Shown here: positions 32,815-42,400 of the stretch, piece by piece
How positions within the stretch are numbered: position 1 is the first letter of the stretch
How the letters are laid out: every line of letters starts with the position of its first letter
From: Undaria pinnatifida
Lineage: Eukaryota; Sar; Phaeophyceae; Laminariales; Alariaceae
Direction: 5' to 3'
DNA length: 64,000 nt
NCBI GenBank assembly: GCA_012845835.1
Contig: JABAKD010000029.1
Coordinates: forward strand, 13,221,892-13,285,891
Translations under genes and position numbers: made by a program
The notes under the pieces: generated by a model
Database searches by the model: none
Seen by the model: the letters and a program-made list of their open reading frames with translations, nothing else
What the model was told of the DNA's origin: nothing

Positions 32815-33827
32815 TGGTTTGAAGGGGACCTTTCGGAAATCTTTCTCCAATGACGCTAGTCGCCCTTTTGCCGGCTTCTCGGTATCTGCTGTTAATCATG
32901 CGAACCGGAGGGATCACGGAAAAATGTTCTAGTCTTTTTTCGAGGATATTTTTCACTTTTTTTTTCTCCGGGATGTTTCCGGGATATGTTCATTTTCTGC
33001 GATTTTCTAGATTTTTTTCTTCTAGGATTTCGTTTATCGAAAAAAAAACTGGGAACAGTCTATGGCGCGCTCTGCGCTTCTCGCTTCGACTGCTTTGTCG
33101 ACGGGACGGAAAATTACGACAGCGGAATCAGGGGGAGGGGGGGGGCGGGACTCCTCAGTATTCGCGTCGGAGGAGACGGTCGAGCGGGGGGGCGGGGGGG
33201 GGGGAGGGATTTTGTGGGGGGGGTAGGGAAGGCTCGTTTTTTCGGCCGATTACATATCAGCTTTTTGTGCGAGGCGCGATTTTGGGGCGGAGCGCAACTG
33301 GTTGTAGGCACAGGTCTGACGGACACTGTGCCGGTTTTGGTGTTGTTCCCCGTTGCGCTTGGAGGGGGGGCATGTATCTCAAAGCGTGTCCTTCCCAACC
33401 GTAACCCTGTAGCACCAACCCACACTAATACAGTAATAATAGTGCGTGGTCTGTGGTAAATCTCCCACAGGCCCGTATCTGCGAATAGTTCCTGTCGTTG
33501 ATCTGTGAGCACTTCGTACGGCTGAGGGATGGAGGGGGGTCACGGTGGCGAAGCAGGTTTCTAATTTATGTTGTTGCCATGTTCCAATGGTTTTTTGGCG
33601 CCTGCTTTTCGTTGGGCATGTGGTCGCGCTTCGCGTAACCTCGTACGGCAGTTGTGGTACCTTGGGAAAGTGTGGATTTTCACGATAGCATTGCAGTTCG
33701 TATCGAAGGTGTTTTGTCACTTTCCTTGTTGCTCAGGCCTCGGGTTTTCGCTGCCTCCGGAAGCTATTTTTTGTTGTGCTTCCCAACTCCTTGGCCTTCA
33801 GCCCTTGTGGGGCCCGGGTATGGTATA
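32815..33827. other. downstream of the CUE gene; no second gene recognised
   Basis: G-rich runs at 33130-33225, open frames on both strands without domains, and the possible alternative CUE terminal exon at 33471-33501. Confidence 0.45.
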
Positions 33828-33985
33828 TAGTAGAAGTACCTCTATAGTGCCGGTTGCCCTCTATAACGCCGGTGAAATCGCTTGCTACAAATGGAAACAG
33901 CCAGTACTGGCAGTGTGCGGGATAGTGCCGGTTGCCGCTATACTGCCGTTGTTTCCCTCTATAGAGGGAGCACTGCTATATTATA
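33828..33985 (-). repeat. GCCGGCAC dispersed repeat, copy 1
   Basis: The reverse complement contains GGCAGTATAGCGGCAACCGG, a CACTGCCAGTACTGG block and CAACCGGCACTATAGAGG, collinear with 62204-62375 and 62935-63095. Confidence 0.65.
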
Positions 33986-34089
33986 AACGTTTTGTGTGAA
34001 CGAACAGCCGCATCATCAAATGCAGTGGCATCGTGTTGCGTGAGTCGCACATCTCTTTGTCGTTCGGACCCCCCCCCTCTCTTCCCTCG

Positions 34090-34245
34090 CCGAACACCTC
34101 ACGGCGCTTCGCGCTTGGTGCATACGGTGTCTGCCTGGTTGGTGAAAGCCCGACATGCTCCATCCCGGCATTGTAGGTGTGCGTGGGGACATGGTCTTAG
34201 ACTACGGCTATGCATGAAATGAGTACCCCCCCCCCCCCCCCCCCC
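34090..34245 (+). repeat. dispersed repeat paired with 61976-62140
   Basis: It shares CCGAACACCTCACGGCGCTT, GGTGAAAGCCCGACATGCTC, CATCCCGG and a GGTCTTAGACTACGGCT block ending in GAGTACCCCCC. A shorter echo (GACTACGACTATGCATGGAA) occurs at 22174 before CUE exon 2. Confidence 0.7.
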
Positions 34246-36244
34246 CTCTATCCGAGCAGCAGCCCGGAATTCTTCGTGTGACCATCGTCATTTCTAGTCA
34301 GCGTTTGTTTTCCCTGGAGTCCCATCGAGGTGATTTTTTTGAGTTACCATTCAACAAACTAGAAGACACGAGGTGTGCACGTAGTCTTTATGCAAGTATG
34401 TAGTCTACATATACATCTACATATACATGCGTTTTGAGTGGTTCGGCGCTTCAGACCCACTCAAGTCAAGCCATTCTGTCGACTTGTTTTCGTGATTTGT
34501 GATGTGATTGGGGAGGAAACTGCCGAAATCGAGAAAGTTCGACCCTCATTGGTTACCATGGTTGATTGTACCTCCTGCTGGTCGTTGGGGGGTGGATACA
34601 TACGACGTAGAAGTAAGTGCTGTGATTTTTCGCCGTTTTTCGTGAATATGCTCGGTAAAAAATCCCTGCCTTTTCCTTTTTCGAGCCCTTTCCGAGTGGC
34701 GACTTCTAGATATTGGGAGGTTCTGGTATGTTTTGCGTTTTTTTCTGTGGCGCACACCCGTGTTTAGCACGCCTTTTGTTTTTGGCCCTTTTTGGTGTTT
34801 TGTTTTCTTGTCGAGCACGCGTCGGCCCAGCGCTGCTGCCAAAAGTTGGCGTCGCCACTCCTGACATCTCCCTGACTGACGATCTGTTTGCTTTGTCCAT
34901 TGGTTTTTGTCAGCCTCGCACGAAAAAAAAAATGTGACTCATCATGTTGGTTGCGTATCCTGTGGACCAGTACATGTACGAATGGATGCTCTGCATGCGT
35001 TGCGTTTTGGTGTGCGTCACTGAGCAGTCAAGCCAGACTTGATTACCAGGTACAGTATTCGTTTAGGGGGGCACGGCCCTGAGAAAGGTTGTTGCCCAGA
35101 CCAATATTCCAATTAAAGCTAGCGTGTTTGGTCGGTAGTGCGCGCTTATTTCACTTTCACTCGTTGTTGGCAAATATGTCGGGATATTGCTGTGTTGGGT
35201 GTCGTCGATGACACGTTCAGGAGATCCCGCACTAAAACTAGTATGTTGAGTCTAGACGGCCGTCCGCCACTGTCATCAACTGCCGTCTCTTGGCAGCTTT
35301 GCCCGTAGGGGAACCTCCTCGAATTTTCGATTTGCAGCTTTCGATTCTCGGTCTTGGCCACCACCTATGACGCAAACATCCACCCCATTGATCACATTTC
35401 ATCACCTCACCGTCAATAGTCATTTAAAACTAAAAACATCTCGATATTGCACGTTTAGAGACGAATTAGGTGCATCTCGAGTTTTATTCGACTACCAGAT
35501 ATGGCGATAGTCGCGATATGTGGTCCGCAGAACACAAATATTGCCTTGGGCAAGTTTTGCCCCGAGCAAGGCGGTATTTGTGGTTGTATTGTTTTGGTTG
35601 GATCCGGATATCGAGTCGATTGCTGGCGCACACGATATATCGTTCAGCAGCCAGCGCAGCAGCGCAGCACACACAGCACATATACACACAATGGCCACGA
35701 CGGTTTCCCGTTGGCCGTGTAGAGCGGACTGACACCGGTGTTCTCGAGCCCGGGCTAGAGGTGTTGCCTGTGGTGTCCGTGAGCACAGCAACTGCAAGAT
35801 TACCCTATATATCATTTTCCGCGAATGCATATCATTGCGTTCAAAAATATACCCAACCCAAGGCCCGTTCATATACCTAGTCTAATAACTGTAGCCCTTC
35901 ATCTTACAACACAACGCTACGTCAAAAAGCACGACCCGAGCGCGGCTTCCCCGTGCTTGTTTGTACCGGGTAGTTGCAGGCCACGTTCTCAAGCCCGTGC
36001 AGTATGTGTGTGCGCCTCGCCTCTCCTGGCATCTGGTGTGGTGGTGACGTTGTTCTTCCTAGTTCTTCTCTTGTAGCCGTGCTATTTTTTCAAATAGCTT
36101 ACATTGTGTTCACTACTTTTGTCCCCTTGATGTATCTGCGAGAACAGGCGATTAACAGTTTTATGTCGCAGAAATTGGGCACACGAATATCGCCACACAA
36201 AAAAAAAACAAAGAACCGAAATATCGCACTCTTTTGAGCTCTAA
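34246..36244. other. no gene recognised
   Basis: Several frames are open on both strands between 35470 and 35880 but contradict one another. A TACCAGGTA oligomer lies at 35044. Confidence 0.4.
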
Positions 36245-36484
36245 ATGATTCTACTGACCCCCACGAAGTTTCAGCTGTTTTTGCGCTGGTTGTGTCTACT
36301 CGTACTTATGGTTGAGTCGGCAGCCCCCGAACCTTCCCGGGTTATCTGTCCGAGCAAAAAGCACCCAGTACTCAGCACCAACATGACCAAGAAGACGACC
36401 TACGAGTATCTTTCGTTTTCGAATCCGTACGTGATCACGGACAAACGCTACAACTCCATTAAATATAAACTGTGCGCGAGGTGA
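36245..36484 (+). CDS. possible small secreted protein, 79 residues
   Basis: The frame starts MILLTPTKFQLFLRWLCLLV, giving a hydrophobic signal-peptide-like N-terminus with a plausible cleavage after VESAA. A Lys/Tyr/Ser-rich mature part follows (KKTTYEYLSFSNPYVITDKR). There is no second copy, domain or intron evidence. It may be chance, but signal-peptide-like starts followed by a hydrophilic tail are unusual among the other frames here. Confidence 0.2.
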   Translation: MILLTPTKFQLFLRWLCLLVLMVESAAPEPSRVICPSKKHPVLSTNMTKKTTYEYLSFSNPYVITDKRYNSIKYKLCAR

Positions 36485-37950
36485 TAGAGATCGCGCTCTG
36501 TTTCCTATCGTTTTTTTGTTTTTTGTCGACATGGTAAGCTCGCACCGATACTCGAGCCAGATAGCGACGAGGTCGAGATGCCATAAACTAGGTCGCGCCT
36601 GCCGAGGGAGCTACGAAACCCTCGCACCGACAAACTCGAACCAATGGGCGGCGAGGTCGAGGCACCAGTGGTATGGTATGGTACGAAAATCAAGGCCATA
36701 AAAAAATCAAGAATGAATGAATAATGAATCACCATATATATTTTTGCTGCTGTCACTAAGAACGCTACACCTTATCGGATGGCAAACAAAGCAATAATAA
36801 TGAATGAAGGTAATCTGGGATTTCAGAGACAATTGTATTGACCGGCCTGGCGACAGCTCTTCATGCGCTACCCTGATCCCACGCCGTGCTTCGGCCGCCC
36901 TGCTCTCGCTCAGAACCCTCTTATCCTACGCCGAGCTCACCCTACGCCTAGATCCCGTAACGTAACCCTCCGTGTATTTTCGACCAAAGTTGCGGAGTAT
37001 ACGATCTTTCGTATCCTTATACAAAAGAAATCCTGGGCCTTCGTTTGAATTTTCTGCAAGGAATTTCGGCAAAAATATCAACCGTCTGGCCACCAGGAAC
37101 GTGCAAACTCGGCTCGTCGGGCGATGATGGGGCTGTGGGGCTCGCAATGGGTGGATCCGCGAAACTCGTCGATCGCGCCTGGCTAAACAGATGTTCAAGT
37201 AAACTACTAGTAGTGCTGGGTGTTGGACACGAAGATATAGAAGTGGGTAGTAAAACACGAAATAACGAATTTGAAAACAGAACTAAGTATCTGCTCGCAG
37301 ATCCGAAACTACCAGAAAACACTATGAACACGCGCGCGAGTAAAAACTCAGGGCAAAGTTGAGAAATGACCGATAGGACTTGCGTTTGTGTGTCACATAT
37401 ACCTGAACGCCATTTTGATACCTAGATGCACTGGCGTCAAAAAGAAAGGCCTCTGTTCGCGCCGAGAGGTTGTGTTTTAGTTGCACCCGTCGCTGTGTAG
37501 CACAATAATAGTAGTTCTAGATAGACCCGAAGGCGACGAAAACAGCCAGACCCTTCATGGTGCCCACTCTTCCGTAAGTCGATTTTTGTTCGTGGGACTT
37601 TTACACGCATCAATCGATACATTGAGACGAACAATAGATGAGACGTTTAAGGTATGCACGACAAATGAGCACACACATATATGTAGAGGACCTTCGGTTT
37701 GAAAGTCATAGCGCATGTATGTGTCAAGAGCTGAAAGTGGGGACGATGCGGCGTTATCATGTAGAGGATGGTGTGCGAGTTGTAAGGTTGCGAGCGCGGT
37801 TGTGATGGGAGACCGAAGGGTGTGATCGTGTTATCACGCGTGTGGCCGCGTTTGTAGGGCCATTGTACTCTGATATGATACGATCTGGGTGATCCCTACC
37901 AGTACCCGTGTCCCGGCGATGATCTGGAGGATACGCGTGACACATGGATG
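36485..37950. other. no gene recognised
   Basis: Between 37017 and 37362 frames of about 105 codons are open on both strands; neither shows a domain. This could contain a further exon of the downstream minus-strand gene, but I could not fix phase or splice sites. Confidence 0.35.
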
Positions 37951-38960
37951 TCCCAACCCACTGATCTGTACTATCTAGGTTGAGCAGATCACGATCTGTC
38001 CGGCGCGTGTTTTCTTTCACGCCGCGTTCAATAGTCCTTCCAGCCGTTAGCGTTAGCCCACGCGTACCGCAAACACCAGTATCTGCAGTCGTACCTTACC
38101 CGACAACGCAAGGGTCACCGTACGTGCAGGGACAGGGCGTTCGTGGTATGAAAATATGTCCCAACCCACAGATCTGTACGATCCATCATAGGTCAACTTC
38201 GGATCATTATCTGCTGGACGTGTGATCTATAGTTGCGCTCCGCCTTCACAACCCCTTCCAGCCGTTAGCCTTGGCCACCGCGAGCCACGAGTAGTGATCT
38301 ACAGTACTTGAATGATCTGTGCATGTTTCGATTGTTCGATTTCGCACTGTATGTCCCAACCCGCTGATCTGTACGATCTACCATCATGGGTCAGGAAGAT
38401 CACGGTTTGTCCGACGCGTTACATACTTGAGCACCGCGTTCAAAATGCCTTCCAGCTGTTGGCACGATCTGTGTGCTCTGTATAGTTTTTCAGGCGACAA
38501 CGTGCAGGACGTGAGTGGTGTATATACATGAAGTAACGCACTGATCTGCGCACGATCTAGGTTATGCAGATCGTGGTCTGTCCGACGCGTGATGTATTCT
38601 TGCATGCCGCCCCTTCGAAAGCCCTTCCAGTCGTTAGCCTTGGCCATCGCGTACACCGCGAATGCTAGCCGTTGCAGTCGTACTCGTCAACGCAAGGGTT
38701 GCCGTCCACGCAGGAGTAGGATGTACGTATGCCCCAACCCACTGATCTGTAGGATCTATCACACGTCTGACACAGATGATGATCTGCCCAACCTGCGATA
38801 TGTATTGCTCGCCGCGCCTTCAAAATCCCTTCCAGCCGTTAGCCTTGGCCACCGCGTACCGCGAATGCCAGTCCTTGCAGCCGTACTCGTCAACGCAAGG
38901 GTTGCCATACACGCAAGAGCAGCTCTCGAGACCGCCCCGTCCGTCGTCTAATCGCCCCCC
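37951..38960 (+). repeat. GATC-rich satellite of about 180-210 bp
   Basis: Five diverged units opening with CCAACCCACTGATCTGTACG near 37951, 38160, 38354, 38536 and 38731. They carry AGATCACGATCTGTCCG, a CTTCCAGCCGTTAGCCTTGG block, CCACCGCGTACCGCGAATGC and GTCAACGCAAGGGTTGCC. Short frames inside it repeat RRTDHDLHNLD-type peptides, a by-product of the unit. Confidence 0.8.
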
Positions 38961-39062
38961 GGCCTTGTCCGGTAGGTCCTCCTGCATACCTTTCACCACC
39001 TGCTTAATTTACGTTGTAGGGTTTGGCTTGGTTTGGCTTGGTTTACTGAAAAAAAAAACGTT

Positions 39063-39140
39063 ACAGCTGTGGGACAGAGCATTTCGCGAGACTCGTCTTT
39101 GCAAGTTGACTGTGACACTTCGACCGCGCGTGCTACGGTA
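39063..39140 (+). repeat. hairpin-family repeat fragment
   Basis: CAGCTGTGGGACAGAGC, then CGAGACTCGTCTTTGCAAG and CGACCGCGCGTGCTACGG. Diverged relative of the start of the 330-bp element. Confidence 0.5.
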
Positions 39141-39333
39141 TTAATGAGCTCGTGCGTTTTGGTTTGGTTTGGTTTGGTTTGGGTTTCAGGAGTGGTGGAT
39201 GCCCCCTTCCTCAACGTGTCTTGATGCTTTTTAAGAATGAACGAAGCTGAGATTTTTTATTTGTTTCATTTCTCCGTATGTATTCCATTGACCGCAGCAG
39301 GAGCAACAGAGCGGAAAAACTTGAAAAAAATAC

Positions 39334-39447
39334 CTCTTGCCTGTTTCATCCTCTGTTGATCTCGCTCCTCCTCTTCGGCGCTCCTGGAAACGTACACCCA
39401 GTACGTGCCGCCGTCTACCAGCCCGTGGAAAGTTCCTGGAGGATCTT
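39334..39447 (-). CDS. PDZ-like gene, exon c
   Basis: The acceptor TGGTCGCAG precedes AAGATCC. It codes for EDPPGTFHGLVDGGTYWVY, then VSRSAEEEERDQQRMKQAR, and ends AGAG then GTATTT. Its entry phase fits the exon at 42486. No later exon could be assigned. Confidence 0.6.
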
Positions 39448-42400
39448 CTGCGACCAGGAGTAATCCACAACCCGGCATGGGTCCGGAATGGAGCCCCGCA
39501 CGGAAATAAGAGGAGGATAAGGACGAGGCGGAGAGAGGACGGAGAACGGCATTGAAGGGGATGTGGGAGTGGAGAGGGGGGGTGAGTTTTTTTTGTAAGG
39601 AGCACTGTATACACCTTCGCCCAACGTTGGCAAGAAAATTGAACTTTGCTTGATTTTTGAAACCCTAGCCCTAGCCTTAACCTATTCTCCGGCAGCCTGG
39701 GAAAAAAAAAAAAGTTGGGGTTCGAACCCCTCCATCGTCCTTCTAACTTGACAGAAATTGCGGAAAGGACACTCCTGAATATCATGGTGTACAGACAAGA
39801 CGAGCACCAGAGATGCCGTCTGTTCGGGGCAGTGCTGAGTGTTTTTAGTGGAATAGCAACGTTTGCGTAACTCTGGTGCATCTTTAAGAGGCGTAGTCGG
39901 AACCCTGAAAATGCCGACGATCAAGCTAGTAGGTTAAGCGAAAACACTGCGTACTGCAGACCCGCCTCGCTCTCGTAGGGGGGTTGGTTTTGAACTCTGG
40001 CCTATCGAATCAGGAAGGATCCATTTTTTGCCTCATCAAAAAAGGCACTCAGCTTACATCGACACAAACACGCCAGCAACAGACGCGTGTTAAGATACGG
40101 CCATCGACTCCCCTCCAACGGCTGGAGGTGGAGCAGATCACTGGTCATCAGACGGTACGCGGGCGAGGTGGCGTCATCGCGGTGCTATACAAGACGCATT
40201 GGGCGGGACTCTCCGAACCGTCCTGGGAGCGGGAAATGGACCTTCACCTCTCCCGCTCCCACATCTTGCGTTATTGGGCCGGAACCCCGGACCAGCACCG
40301 CCAAACCAACCGCCTTTACCGCCGAATGCGGATCGGGGCGGCACAGCGTGAGCTCTCCCGCAACAACGGGGAACGTTTCCTAGCGCCGGGCTACGCCTGT
40401 GTTCCCCGCACCGATTGGCTCCGTCGCTACCACGACACAGTACTCCCTAAGGGAGCCCACTTTTGGTACAAGGGAGACGATGGTTCATGGTGACTAGGAA
40501 AAATCAGCGCGAGCACTACCGAGGACAAGGTATACCTGGTCCGCTTTCTGGACGACCCGGGACCGATTAAACTCCCTCTTCCCCCGGCGCGCTACACGAC
40601 TTCAACGGGAGCCGTACGAGGCTCTTGGTGCTTGCAAGTTCACATCGCCAGTGCGTTTCCTCGAGGAATCCAACGTAACGTAGACGAATCTCGAGGCGCG
40701 GCCGTGGCCAGTTGACTTCCAAGCCACCACCGCTTCTCGATAGTTCTTCATTTTTTTGAGGTATGAGTTTTGCGTCTTTGTCTTTGGGTCGTTCGTAGTG
40801 TCCTGAGGGTCTTCATCGAGTTTTGGGGCGGTTCTTTCCATTTTTTTTTTCTTTTCTGTCCTGCCGAACCCCCTGCTTAGTGCCGGGTCAGGGTTCGGGT
40901 AAAACGCCGCTATCTGAGGCGCAGGGCTGTCGCCTTTTTGTCATTGTTCAATTTCGCCCTGCCGACGCCCTCCTCAGCCCAGAGCCGGGGGGCGACCAGT
41001 GTACGGGTCTGTGTGTCTTCTTTTATGTTTTGTGTGTTGTATTTGTTCTGCTTTGTTTTTTTTTTCCGTCTAAACACTTCCTCCCCTAGCGGGGCTGTAG
41101 GTGTTGACACCTTCCATCCCGGGTATTCGTCGTTTCCTCGTCTAACCCCCCGACTTGCCGATGGCCCGCGGGAGGTTTTTCGCATGACTTCTCCCTTGTG
41201 TTAGCGCCTGTGTTCCCCTCCATATCGACGAGGGCTCGCCTCGCCATAGTACCTTTTCTGTGGTTGGTTTACCGTAGAGCTTTTCCTGCCCCCCACGCCA
41301 CACCGGCGGCATGCGGCAGGTTCTAGAGCCTTTTCTGCCCCCCCCGCCACACCGGCGGCATACGGCAGGTTTTTGATGGGTGACTATTGCCTTGCTGTAG
41401 CGTCTGCTTTTCTTTCTACTGCTTTTCTTCGCGTGTTCCTGGCTCCATAGCCAGACGGTTAGAGGTGTGGGAGTGGGGTTTGAGGAGCCGCATCTTCGAC
41501 TCATGGTCTAGTTCGTAGAACCGGAGTTTCCCCGAATCTCCCATATTTCTGCATATGCGACTCATCAGGGTGGGCTAGTGTTAAGATACGGCCTCGAAAG
41601 GCCTGTAGGTATCCGAACTTGAGATCATTTGGATGGGTTTCGTATGATAAGGTTGGCGGTTTATATTCGGGGAAGTTAGGAATTAGATCGGAGGCACGCG
41701 CCTCCGATCTCAGAAGCTATCCCAGGCTCTGGTGGAAACGAATAAAGCTATATCTCTACGAAGGAACGAAAGTGAGTACTCTCCGAGGACCTGCTCAATA
41801 GGCAGACCTGCAGGGGGCACTCTGTGTCCCCCACCTTTAATTTAACACGCGGTGTTTTTACCGGTACCCGCCTAATCGTAGTGTGAGCGCGCGGCAAGGC
41901 TGTAGGGGTATACAGTAGTTCCTAACGTTTCCACGGCTGTCGTCGGTAATTACCTATGGTACGATAGACCACGGCAAGGTTAACCGCGGTCAGCATCATC
42001 GTTACTCTCCGGTCGGGCTTGCCTGGGAGCGTATGTCGCACATCTTCGTGAAAAAAAGGGTTGCCCACTAACGAAAAAGGCAGAATGCACAAGCTCGTCC
42101 TTCGCCCCTCACCATTAACCTTAGCGTTAGCGTAAGGGTTAGGGTTAGGGTCGCGTTCAGGGCTATCATAGGTTTAGGGTTCGCCTGGCCGGTGAGATAC
42201 AGCACGACCTCCTCGGCTCTCTCATAGAGTTATTTTTACCTTGGCACGAAACAGTATTCTGCAGTGTTCAGTAGCCTACGAATACCCTAATCTAAGTTCA
42301 GTAGCCTACGAATACCCTAACCTGAGTTCAGTAGCCTACTAGTCTATCACCCTAATCTAGCTTCAGTAGCTACATTTAATTAGTGTTTTACCCTTATCTA

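Larger units (their letters stand above)
40088..41847 (+). mobile_element. internally deleted Ty3/gypsy LTR retrotransposon with target-site duplication
   Basis: The element starts with the first bases of its own LTR (TGTTAAGATACGGCC, 40088-40102), then jumps straight into the end of pol, and finishes with a complete 3' LTR (41579-41847). Four bases (CGCG) flank both sides (40084-40087 and 41848-41851), as expected for integrase-made duplications. Most of the 5' LTR, the primer-binding site, gag, protease, RT, RNase H and the integrase core are missing. It lies in an intron of the minus-strand PDZ-like gene, in the opposite orientation. Confidence 0.8.

Noticed and set aside
37951..38960. CRISPR-like array
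   Set aside because: Units are about 200 bp, diverged throughout, without short identical repeats and unique spacers; the context is eukaryotic.
39984..40100. N-terminal extension of the chromodomain ORF
   Set aside because: The open frame crosses the retrotransposon boundary at 40088 into host sequence, so this part is not element-encoded.
42115..42185. Chromosome end or true telomere
   Set aside because: Only two perfect TTAGGG units within unique sequence, and similar blocks lie inside MITE-like elements.
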